Shown: piece by piece, positions 23,028 to 29,800 of the stretch
Numbering within the stretch: position 1 is the first letter of the stretch
Layout: the number at the start of each line of letters is the position of its first letter
Source: a virus
Length of the DNA stretch: 42,033 nt
Virus record (IMG/VR): IMGVR_UViG_3300032073_000062
Coordinates: 1 to 42,033 of that record
Direction: 5' to 3' (one strand)
Made by a program: the position numbers and the translations under genes
Notes under the pieces: generated by a model
Database searches by the model: none
The model's input: only the letters and a program-made list of their open reading frames with translations
Told to the model about the DNA's origin: nothing

Positions 23028-23029
23028 TA

Positions 23030-23245
23030 TTATTTATTTAGATTATTTGGTGGTATTATAAAATCTTCTTCAGATTTACCCAATTTTTCTAAACCTTCTT
23101 GTTCTTTTATATATTTTGCAAATTTTTTTGTAATTATTTCAGCAACTGTTTCCGAAACCTTTCTGTTATTCCAATCTGCCATCCGATGTGCGTATAGAGA
23201 ATCTTTTATCATTGTCACCAAAGATACAAAATGTTTCTTTTTCAT
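23030..23245 (-). CDS. Small helical protein of the envelope block, unknown
   Basis: This 71-residue predicted helical protein is unrecognised: MKKKHFVSLVTMIKDSLYAHR, then DWNNRKVSETVAEIITKKFAKYIKEQEG and an acidic/polar tail (SEEDFIIPPNNLNK). It has no signal peptide or transmembrane span. Its ATG overlaps the stop of the holin-like gene (TAATG) and the Popeye-like gene starts two bases after its stop. This tight packing suggests that the three products are used together. It could be a small soluble partner of one of the two membrane proteins. Confidence 0.6.
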   Translation of the reverse strand: MKKKHFVSLVTMIKDSLYAHRMADWNNRKVSETVAEIITKKFAKYIKEQEGLEKLGKSEEDFIIPPNNLNK

Positions 23246-23559
23246 TAGTCATTCTTTTTTTTAGAATGTCTGAACCAAAAGTCTATTGTTTTACCAAAAG
23301 TAGCAATAAACGTACCTAATATAATATTCAATAAATCTCTATGTTGTTCATCTAAATCTAATACAGGATGAAATAATAGATGTAACACCCAATATAGTAC
23401 AGCAAACATACCACCAGTAATAGTAAATTGCATCCAATCTGGTAAACCATCTCCACCATGTAGTTCATCAGGACCTGTAAGCCATTCCGTTTTATTTTTC
23501 TTTTTCTCAGCTCCATGTGCACAAGCTGGACATTTGTGTTCTATTTTAGTATCGGCCAT
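23245..23559 (-). CDS. Small two-helix membrane protein, candidate holin
   Basis: This 104-residue protein has two transmembrane helices (about 45-64, FTITGGMFAVLYWVLHLLF, and 75-95, LLNIILGTFIATFGKTIDFWF) separated by a short acidic loop, with a basic end (RHSKKKND). The second helix with its GTFIATFGK..DFWF ending resembles a class of phage holins that end in a Gly-containing helix and a charged tail. The N-terminal 40 residues are soluble and contain CPAC (Cys10-x2-Cys13), possibly zinc-binding. If it is the holin it would release the GH108 endolysin encoded at 422-904. Both its ends overlap neighbouring genes by TAATG. Other small membrane-protein roles cannot be excluded. Confidence 0.6.
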   Translation of the reverse strand: MADTKIEHKCPACAHGAEKKKNKTEWLTGPDELHGGDGLPDWMQFTITGGMFAVLYWVLHLLFHPVLDLDEQHRDLLNIILGTFIATFGKTIDFWFRHSKKKND

Positions 23560-23936
23560 TAGAATACGTCCTCCGCTAAAACTTCAGATATAGCATCTTT
23601 TATATCATCGTTAGTTACATCAATTTCACCATCCATGTCGGCTTTCCAAACTTTCTTTTTAGAACCACCGTGAAATAAACCAATAGATGGGAAGTTTCTT
23701 AATCTTAATTTTTTAGAGGTTTTTTTAGTATCCTCTGATTTTACAGTTATGATTATAGCTTCTTCATGACCTTTAACTCCTTCTAGAATACTCTCATCTA
23801 ATTCTTGTTCTTGCCATTCGGAAGTAAATACTACTACTGAAAACCCATCACCTATTTTATCTTTGAAATTCTTATCAGTAACCTGTGACATTACCGTAGA
23901 TAAGAAAAATAATAATCCAATAAAATATCTCATCAT
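23559..23936 (-). CDS. Exported thioredoxin-fold protein lacking the CxxC active site
   Basis: This 125-residue protein has a signal peptide (RYFIGLLFFLSTVMSQ) and a mature domain with a thioredoxin-like layout: FSVVVFTSEWQEQELDE, where the active-site CxxC should follow the Trp, then AIIITVKSED, and NFPSIGLFHGG with the cis-Pro (Pro83). The expected cysteines are absent; the segment after Trp41 reads QEQE. It is therefore not a redox enzyme of the usual type and may be a binding or chaperone-like module in the periplasm. Two adjacent ATGs (23936, 23933) exist; GGAG is better spaced for the second. It sits between the MshEN-like and holin-like genes. Confidence 0.7.
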   Translation of the reverse strand: MMRYFIGLLFFLSTVMSQVTDKNFKDKIGDGFSVVVFTSEWQEQELDESILEGVKGHEEAIIITVKSEDTKKTSKKLRLRNFPSIGLFHGGSKKKVWKADMDGEIDVTNDDIKDAISEVLAEDVF

Positions 23937-23942
23937 AATCTC

Positions 23943-24542
23943 CTACTTATCTCTTTTGTTAGCTACTTGAACTCGTAACTCTGTTACTAACTTTTTTAAA
24001 TCTTTAACATCATCTTCTAAATCATCCAACCTATCAAATACAGTATCCATATCATCTTGTAAATCCCCAACCTGTTGGTTGTATTGTTCCTTAGACCTTG
24101 GCCAGTTATGTCCTTCAGGTCTTGATGGATACTCATCTTTGTAGATTGCTTCTATATCAATCTTTGGAAGTTCTTTAGCTTCTTGTATTTCTTGTAATAA
24201 CATATAATAACCACCAACTCCACCAGCTATAACAGTTGCTAAAGCACCGATAGTTTGAACCGACATTGTGAATTTAGTTCCCATAACTTTTTCTTCACTT
24301 AGTTCAACAGGTTCATTTTTAGATTCTACTTTTTCTACTACTTCTTCTTCAACCTTATGTTGAGGTTCATCCATCAATGCGTCTGTAATATCATCTAGGG
24401 TGCAAAATCCTTTATCTACAAGTATCTCACCCAATGCTCTTTTATCTCCTTTTATCTGATCTTGAAGAGCTTGGTTTAGTTGTCTCTTTGTAATGATATC
24501 CTCATCACAAAGTAACTTACCTATTTTAATATCACCATTCAT
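23943..24542 (-). CDS. MshEN-like cytoplasmic domain, single membrane helix and coiled coil
   Basis: This 199-residue protein has two tandem copies of an MshEN/GspE-N-like motif at the N-terminus: KIGKLLCDEDIITKRQLNQAL (from 6) and ALGEILVDKGFCTLDDITDAL (from 36). In MshE the same double motif binds c-di-GMP; here the first copy has Lys for Arg and lacks one Gly. An acidic linker (60-90) leads to one transmembrane helix (about 94-116, SVQTIGALATVIAGGVGGYYMLL). A second half follows that ends in an acidic/Leu coiled coil (DLQDDMDTVFDRLDDLEDD and onwards). By charge the N-terminus faces the cytoplasm and the coiled coil the periplasm, like an inner-membrane spanin with a sensor domain added. 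A lipoprotein gene lies immediately upstream. Ligand binding and spanin function are inference. Confidence 0.68.
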   Translation of the reverse strand: MNGDIKIGKLLCDEDIITKRQLNQALQDQIKGDKRALGEILVDKGFCTLDDITDALMDEPQHKVEEEVVEKVESKNEPVELSEEKVMGTKFTMSVQTIGALATVIAGGVGGYYMLLQEIQEAKELPKIDIEAIYKDEYPSRPEGHNWPRSKEQYNQQVGDLQDDMDTVFDRLDDLEDDVKDLKKLVTELRVQVANKRDK

Positions 24543-24551
24543 TTTATTCCC

Positions 24552-25097
24552 CTAATAATACTCACTATAAAATGTATTAGTAGTATCAGTATCTATTGGT
24601 AGATTTTCAAATACCACTAATCCGTTTTGAAATTCTTCTCTATATGGATTCCAAAAAGTTCCTTCGGCATATCCACTAACAACATTATTATGAAGTTCGT
24701 TTATGATACCTTGTCCATTTGTTGTATAATCTGAAGTACCTACAATCTCCAATACAATACCTTTTGAAGACGCTGTATCTGGATTTACATAAACACCCAA
24801 ATCAATTAAGTCATTATCATCATCTGCATCAGTATCATAAAAGATTAGAGCATAATGTTCCTTTTCAGGACTTATACGACCTAAACTTTTTTGAAAATGA
24901 ATAACGAATATTTTTTTTACTGAACCATCTTCTTGTATTATCTTTTTACCAAAAGTAGTAATACTTTCATAATAATCATATACAGGTATAATGTCACCAT
25001 TAACCCACATTCCAATATCTTCTACGACAGGAATCTCAACTCTTTCGTCTTCACAACTCCAAAATAGTAATCCTATCAATAATAATAATCTTTTCAT
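24552..25097 (-). CDS. Lipoprotein of the envelope block
   Basis: This 181-residue protein has the N-terminus MKRLLLLIGLLFWSC followed by EDERVE. The Cys15 after a hydrophobic stretch reads as a lipobox, although Trp-Ser before the Cys is not the commonest form. The acidic residues directly after the Cys favour outer-membrane sorting in some bacteria and surface retention in others. The mature part is beta-rich and acidic, with an Asp-rich loop (YDTDADDDNDLIDLG) that could bind calcium. It ends in tyrosines (TFYSEYY). I do not recognise the family. It is longer than typical o-spanins and not Pro-rich, so although it neighbours a membrane/coiled-coil protein, an o-spanin role is uncertain. A GGAGATGG ribosome site lies in the upstream gene end. 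Confidence 0.68.
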   Translation of the reverse strand: MKRLLLLIGLLFWSCEDERVEIPVVEDIGMWVNGDIIPVYDYYESITTFGKKIIQEDGSVKKIFVIHFQKSLGRISPEKEHYALIFYDTDADDDNDLIDLGVYVNPDTASSKGIVLEIVGTSDYTTNGQGIINELHNNVVSGYAEGTFWNPYREEFQNGLVVFENLPIDTDTTNTFYSEYY

Positions 25098-25310
25098 TTA
25101 CCATCTCCAATGTAAGCGTTTATGTCTTCGTTTTTTCCACTTACGTTTATGTTTACATTTATGTTTATGTAAACAGGTTTCAATATTTAATGTATACCAA
25201 GGTTTATGCTTTACAATGATATGTTGGTGTCCACAATTTTTATGTTTACCTACCTCATATCCACTTGAAAAAGCAATCATAAATACCACTATATATTCTA
25301 TACCTGGCAT
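25098..25310 (-). CDS. Membrane-anchored His/Lys/Cys-rich small peptide
   Basis: This 70-residue protein has one hydrophobic N-terminal helix (IEYIVVFMIAFSSGYEVG) followed by a basic tail with nine His and three Cys (GKHKNCGHQHIIVKHKPW, then ETCLHKHKCKHKRKWKK and RRHKRLHWRW). The dense His/Cys suggests metal binding and the Lys/Arg suggests binding to nucleic acid or to a phosphate-rich surface. I do not recognise the family. It is packed tightly between the beta-barrel gene (adjacent) and the lipoprotein gene (start in its end), each with its own ribosome site (GGGGTGG here), which supports it being expressed. Confidence 0.6.
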   Translation of the reverse strand: MPGIEYIVVFMIAFSSGYEVGKHKNCGHQHIIVKHKPWYTLNIETCLHKHKCKHKRKWKKRRHKRLHWRW

Positions 25311-26591
25311 TTACCACCCCACAAATTGATAGTTTATACCAAACTTTAAATCATACGCTGGTTTATCCCAATAGTAAAGATATCTACCTTCAGAAAATAC
25401 ACCTAAGTTATCTTTTATCTTTACACCAAAGATAGCACCGATATCATAATCATTCCAAGCTTTCCAACTAGGTTCTGAAAATTCAAATAAATGTGGTAGT
25501 CTTTTATCATCTTTATGTTGTTTATAAGAATCAGCGTTATGATAAGAATATGTATCATGTCCGTAGTGATATGGCATCCAATTACCCCAAGCATGTAACC
25601 ACCAATTCTCATCATAATGATAAAAATCAGCACCTAAAACTAAAGATGTTTCTCGTTGAAATCCAAGGTCTGTCTTGACTTCATCTATATATTCTTCTAA
25701 CATACCTGGAAAATGATATAGAAAGTATTCTCTATCTGTGTAAGCAAATATTCTACCATCTTCGTCTCTCCATAACCAATCATGTCCCCAATATTCACCA
25801 CCTTCATTCCATAAAGGACCTGCACCTTCAATTTCTCTAAGTTCGCCAGTTACAGGATCATATTCATATAGTTGTTGTTTTATCCAATTTCCATCTTCAT
25901 CTTGCATTGTTGGATCAAACCACATATTGTCGTCAATACCAAATGCGTCTTCTGCAAAGTTCCACCATTGTCCTCTATACCAAGTTGTATCTAATATAGC
26001 CGCATCAAATCCATAAACAGGATGTTGTCTGTGTTTAACACCAGCACTTATGTTTAGTCCACCGATTGATTTCTTTATTCGTAAATCACCATGAACATAC
26101 TGAACATCTTCCAATCCAAGTTCGGTGTAACCACCTTTAATCATAAACCACTCACCTACATATCGTAACCAGTATTCTTGATTAAGGTAATCATCACCCC
26201 ATTGTCTACCTTCAGACCATTTAGCTAAAAACTCCCAACCCTTTACAGGACCGAATGTTGCATTTTCATTTGCTGATTGTTCAGAACCATCGTACCAAGT
26301 TCCACCATTACCAGCATTCTTAACACCACGTTTTGGTTCGTACTTAAAACGACCTATTTTTCTAATACCTAATGACTTTTGAAAATCAGGTTCTAGTTCA
26401 CGTTTTTCCCTTTTGAACTCTAATTGTCCAGTAGACAAACCACCGACAATAGCAAATCTATCGTCTTGGTGTCTTGGTGCATTAAGACTGAAACTCGCAT
26501 AAGCTGTGGAATACTTAAAGAATTTCCATATTTCATTTTCAGCAAACAAAGATGAGGTTATTAATAAACCTATTATAATTTTCTTTAACAT
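25311..26591 (-). CDS. Phage-encoded outer-membrane beta-barrel protein
   Basis: This 426-residue protein has a Sec signal peptide (MLKKIIIGLLITSSLFA, cut before ENE). The mature protein is rich in Trp, Tyr, Gly and alternating strands (GWEFLAKWSEG, YWLRYVGEWFMIKGGYTEL, GLNISAGVKHR, TSLVLGADFYHYD, WLHAWGNWMPYHYG) and ends DLKFGINYQFVGW. Alternating strands with a terminal aromatic are the signature of outer-membrane barrels recognised by BamA. Long acidic, Trp-rich loops (about 205-300) would be surface-exposed. Such proteins on phages commonly alter receptors or exclude other phages; that role is inferred. I cannot name the family. A strong AGGAG ribosome site precedes the ATG. The gene heads the envelope block. 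Confidence 0.75.
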   Translation of the reverse strand: MLKKIIIGLLITSSLFAENEIWKFFKYSTAYASFSLNAPRHQDDRFAIVGGLSTGQLEFKREKRELEPDFQKSLGIRKIGRFKYEPKRGVKNAGNGGTWYDGSEQSANENATFGPVKGWEFLAKWSEGRQWGDDYLNQEYWLRYVGEWFMIKGGYTELGLEDVQYVHGDLRIKKSIGGLNISAGVKHRQHPVYGFDAAILDTTWYRGQWWNFAEDAFGIDDNMWFDPTMQDEDGNWIKQQLYEYDPVTGELREIEGAGPLWNEGGEYWGHDWLWRDEDGRIFAYTDREYFLYHFPGMLEEYIDEVKTDLGFQRETSLVLGADFYHYDENWWLHAWGNWMPYHYGHDTYSYHNADSYKQHKDDKRLPHLFEFSEPSWKAWNDYDIGAIFGVKIKDNLGVFSEGRYLYYWDKPAYDLKFGINYQFVGW

Positions 26592-26609
26592 CTGTTTTCT
26601 CCTATTTAA

Positions 26610-26894
26610 TTAACCTAATGTATCCCCTTTGTCATCCTCAAAATGAGATGAACCACTTATTACAGGTGGTGTTGGAGCTACATAAAATTCTGAACCAGTT
26701 AGATGTCCAATTAATTTGTTTTTAACCTGAGTCAAACTAGCATCTTCTGCTAAACTGTGGTCAACAAACTGATGATATTGTCCATCTGAACCTGATACTC
26801 TCAATACCCAATAAGCAAAGTCACCATCAGTAAATTCTTTTCTAACTGATTCTAACTTTGAACTTTGAGCTTGTGCTTCTGTAAAACTTGCCAT
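26610..26894 (-). CDS. Small unknown protein between structural and envelope genes
   Basis: This 94-residue soluble, Ser/acidic protein is of unknown family. It has MASFTEAQAQSSKLESVRK, then DFAYWVLRVSGSDGQYHQF, VKNKLIGHLTGSEFYVAPT and a disordered, acidic end (GSSHFEDDKGDTLG). The order of a helix and a beta part looks like a small virion accessory protein. It is transcribed after the paralogous tail proteins and has an excellent AAGGAG ribosome site after a 30-base gap that holds the ATATTTATA motif. It may therefore be either the last structural gene or the first gene of the envelope transcript. Confidence 0.6.
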   Translation of the reverse strand: MASFTEAQAQSSKLESVRKEFTDGDFAYWVLRVSGSDGQYHQFVDHSLAEDASLTQVKNKLIGHLTGSEFYVAPTPPVISGSSHFEDDKGDTLG

Positions 26895-26916
26895 TTACTT
26901 TCTCCTTAATTACAAT

Positions 26917-26924
26917 TATAAATA
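26917..26924 (-). promoter_or_regulatory. ATATTTATA-type intergenic motif before 26894
   Basis: The minus strand reads ATATTTATA, overlapping the end of the gap after the stop of the 374-residue protein and 23 bases before the ATG at 26894. It matches the motif before 12706, 20504, 22335 and 29721. It could mark the start of the envelope-block transcript. Chance occurrence is possible. Confidence 0.32.
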
Positions 26925-28049
26925 TTAGTTTGTGTCAAATCTGACCACAAATGTTAAAGCTAATTCTTTATCATTTTTAATTGGTTTTGCTGTTTTAGCA
27001 ATTGCCAGTAATTCGTTGTTACTATTATACAATCCAATTGATGTAACATAAGTAGCAAAATCAGAATGTGTGGCTTCACCAATTAATTCTGTACCGATTT
27101 TATATTCTTCATTTTTAAACGAACCAGTAGAGTATCCAGTTAAATCATATGGGTACTCATCTTGAACTGTATTTTTATATATGTCATCAGTATACTTGTT
27201 ACCAAAAAATCCAACACTACCACTCTGACCAACTTTTAAACTTCTATTATTAGTGTGTTGAAAATCATCTTCACTAACTTTACAAACATATTCTCTTTCA
27301 TAAATAGTTTGTGTTGAATCAAAAGTTAAACTAAATCCATCACTACCATCACCACTTCCTACTGTAGAGTATGAGCCAGTATCCGTAATAACTATTATAC
27401 CCTCATCATAAAATACATTACCAACAACACTACCACTATTATTAGAGTCTGGTGTATTTACAGAATAACTAGAACTAAATGCAGTATCGTACAAATTTCC
27501 GTAACCATCATCTTGTAAAATAAATGTTGAAGCAGTACTGTCATCTACTAATCTAATAGAATCTCTAGCTATAGATTCACCAAATAACCGTTGAGGTACA
27601 GATATAACAACTGCAGCGTCGTGTAGTTGCCTTGTATATGGTCTTCTTAATTTTTGTTGATGTAAGTTATCTACAGTATGATATAAATGTCTAGTTTCTG
27701 TGTACTCTAAAACTGCATCTGAAGATGTAGGAACTCCTTTAATGTAACTAACACTAGCATTTACTTCAGGATGTTTACTATCAGGTGTAATATTATACAA
27801 CTCACCAATATCTCTATAAAATAATTTGTTAATTGTATAGTAAGTTGGAACATTGTAAAATGTACTACCAGAGATAGTTGTTGAATCAGCAGTTGCTGTA
27901 CTAAAATTAGAAAGATTTGAATCACTACCTTTTGTTATTGATATTGAATAAACACCACTTCCACTATCTACATTAGTTACAGTAAAAGTTTTATGAACTT
28001 CAAACGGTGAGATTAAGATATCATCGGATTCGAGATTCTTGTACGGCAT
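26925..28049 (-). CDS. Tail/baseplate structural protein (paralog A)
   Basis: This 374-residue, beta-rich, Ser/Thr/Asp-rich protein begins MPYKNLESDDILISPFEVHK. Its C-terminal 50 or so residues (TYVTSIGLYNSNNELLAIAK followed by TAKPIKND) closely match the end of the protein at 28061-29104 (TSVGMYNNNNQLIAIAKLSKP). That C-terminal pattern occurs in virion structural proteins of large tailed phages and probably forms a conserved attachment or oligomerisation fold. With its place after the tail genes, a baseplate or fibre-attachment role is likely. A GGGGG ribosome site precedes the start. Confidence 0.72.
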   Translation of the reverse strand: MPYKNLESDDILISPFEVHKTFTVTNVDSGSGVYSISITKGSDSNLSNFSTATADSTTISGSTFYNVPTYYTINKLFYRDIGELYNITPDSKHPEVNASVSYIKGVPTSSDAVLEYTETRHLYHTVDNLHQQKLRRPYTRQLHDAAVVISVPQRLFGESIARDSIRLVDDSTASTFILQDDGYGNLYDTAFSSSYSVNTPDSNNSGSVVGNVFYDEGIIVITDTGSYSTVGSGDGSDGFSLTFDSTQTIYEREYVCKVSEDDFQHTNNRSLKVGQSGSVGFFGNKYTDDIYKNTVQDEYPYDLTGYSTGSFKNEEYKIGTELIGEATHSDFATYVTSIGLYNSNNELLAIAKTAKPIKNDKELALTFVVRFDTN

Positions 28050-28060
28050 TTTAGAACCCC

Positions 28061-29104
28061 CTAAAAATCAAGTTTTACTTTTATTAAGGCTTCTCTTGCT
28101 TTTGATTTCAATATTGGTTTACTTAACTTAGCTATTGCGATTAACTGATTATTATTATTATACATACCTACTGAAGTAATATAAGTCTTTGGTTCAGAAG
28201 CCAATCCAGCAATAATTTGTTTAGTTCCAGCTACAGACTGTGTGTAAAAAGTTTCATTAGTTGTTGAATTAAATTTACCAGAAGTAGCTCTTACAAAATA
28301 ATGAGTTGAAGTTATTTCTTCTTTTCTTTTCATCTGAAAGTAACCACCATTATCTATAGCTTTCCATAGTTTTTTAGCATTTCTATCATCACTATTAGAA
28401 CCACTAGCAGTTACCAATCTTAAACCAGCACCAGCCAATCTTTCAGCGTTCAATAAAATAACACCCAACGATGGATAGAAAGTTCCATATGAACCAGCTG
28501 AACCTTCAGCAGAAGCCGCTGTTTTAATTGTTGTTCCACCAATTAAACTACCACTAACAACATTATATTCTGGTGCAAAATTTCTTTGATTTGTGTTACC
28601 ACCTGCTATTGCAGAAGAATCGTCAATTAATTTTAATGTTGAACCAGAAACACCAGCTATGTTACCTTGATGACTAGCACTCAAATGTAATTCCCATCCA
28701 CCTGGTTCAATTGCTTCTCTCATTCTAGCTCTATTTAAGACTACTGCATAAAATTGTTTAGAAGTAGTATTATCTTGAAATGTAAAAGTAGTAGTTTGTG
28801 GAGGATTGATTAAATTATTTATTTGTCCAAATATAGCTGCCGTTGTTCTGTCACCAGTAGCACCTTTAGTTCCTAAAGAACCACTACCTTCTTTATGACC
28901 ATAAACTACTCCAAATTGAATTGAAGCAGAGGCGTTGTTTGCAGGATTATATCGATAAACATCAACATTATAATCACCTGTGTTTGTGTATTGTGTGGAT
29001 GAAGTATGAAAAGTAGTTAGTGTAGAAGCACCATCTTGCCAAACACCAGATGTTACAATTCCTACGTCTGTACTTATATCTTCATCGTTAAAAAGTTTAT
29101 ACAT
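28061..29104 (-). CDS. Tail/baseplate structural protein (paralog B)
   Basis: This 347-residue protein begins MYKLFNDEDISTDVGIVTSG, has a beta- and Gly/Ser-rich middle and ends in the GMYNNNNQLIAIAKLSKP motif shared with the next gene. Its start overlaps the stop of the 205-residue gene upstream (TAATG) behind a very strong GGAGGAG ribosome site, so it should be highly expressed, as expected for a virion protein made in many copies. Which T4 baseplate component it replaces cannot be told from sequence alone. Confidence 0.74.
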   Translation of the reverse strand: MYKLFNDEDISTDVGIVTSGVWQDGASTLTTFHTSSTQYTNTGDYNVDVYRYNPANNASASIQFGVVYGHKEGSGSLGTKGATGDRTTAAIFGQINNLINPPQTTTFTFQDNTTSKQFYAVVLNRARMREAIEPGGWELHLSASHQGNIAGVSGSTLKLIDDSSAIAGGNTNQRNFAPEYNVVSGSLIGGTTIKTAASAEGSAGSYGTFYPSLGVILLNAERLAGAGLRLVTASGSNSDDRNAKKLWKAIDNGGYFQMKRKEEITSTHYFVRATSGKFNSTTNETFYTQSVAGTKQIIAGLASEPKTYITSVGMYNNNNQLIAIAKLSKPILKSKAREALIKVKLDF

Positions 29105-29721
29105 TAGTATACTCCTCCATCTGTGATGGGATCAATAATATCTTTTTCTTTAGGTCCTTGTGCATCTACATTCGAAGTAGGATCTGCTAGTACACTAATT
29201 GTAACTACTTTACTTAGACCACTAGTGTTTCCAACAATTGTTACAGTTGTTGTAGCTGCTTTTATTATAGCTTGTGTTTTCAAACTAACAGAAGGTCCAG
29301 AAATTGATGATTGACCACCACCGTTTGCAAATTTTACTATATTAGTATTTTCAATATAGTATGTATATGTTTCTGTTTGACCAGTAGTTAACGGTGTAAT
29401 TGTTATAGGTGTGTTACTATCAACTGAACTGTAATCCAATTGATCTACATTTATTTGTGTACCAGCAAGTGATTGATCTACAAGAAAACTTCTAAAATTT
29501 GTCCTATTTGGTGTTGCTTCTAATAACGACATATTTTCAATTACTGTTCCATATGAATCAGTTCCATTTGGATGTGTAACATCCCATAATGTGTAATCGA
29601 TTTCTTCGTCACTTAAAGCGAATTTTGTAATGTTTAAATCACCACCGTTTGCAAGTATTTCACGACCTTTTTTGGTTAAAATTGCATCTACCGTAACGGT
29701 TGAATTATCTAAAAATCCCAT
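29104..29721 (-). CDS. Tail-associated virion structural protein
   Basis: This 205-residue protein starts MGFLDNSTVTVDAILTKKGR, then EILANGG.LNITKFALSDEEIDY, a sequence pattern seen in structural proteins of large marine and gut phages (an ILT.KG....N G.F.I..FALGDDE.DY motif). The second half has bacterial-Ig-like beta strands (SLKTQAIIKAATTTVTIVG and NTSGLSKVVTISV). It probably builds part of the baseplate or the tail-fibre network together with its two neighbours. It follows a 79-base gap containing the 15-base conserved motif and has a TTGGAG ribosome site. Confidence 0.72.
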   Translation of the reverse strand: MGFLDNSTVTVDAILTKKGREILANGGDLNITKFALSDEEIDYTLWDVTHPNGTDSYGTVIENMSLLEATPNRTNFRSFLVDQSLAGTQINVDQLDYSSVDSNTPITITPLTTGQTETYTYYIENTNIVKFANGGGQSSISGPSVSLKTQAIIKAATTTVTIVGNTSGLSKVVTISVLADPTSNVDAQGPKEKDIIDPITDGGVY

Positions 29722-29761
29722 ATTATTGTCTCCAATGAATTGTGTGTTGATATAACTTTTC

Positions 29762-29776
29762 TATAAATAAATATCG
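29762..29776 (-). promoter_or_regulatory. 15-base conserved intergenic motif CGATATTTATTTATA (copy 2)
   Basis: This is identical to the 15 bases at 22353-22367. It lies 41 bases before the ATG at 29721, in the 79-base gap after the 1185-residue gene. It is a likely promoter or regulatory site for the 29721-26925 structural genes. The rest of the gap shows no terminator-like hairpin. Confidence 0.42.
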
Positions 29777-29800
29777 ATGATTAATTTTTTCGAACATTTT

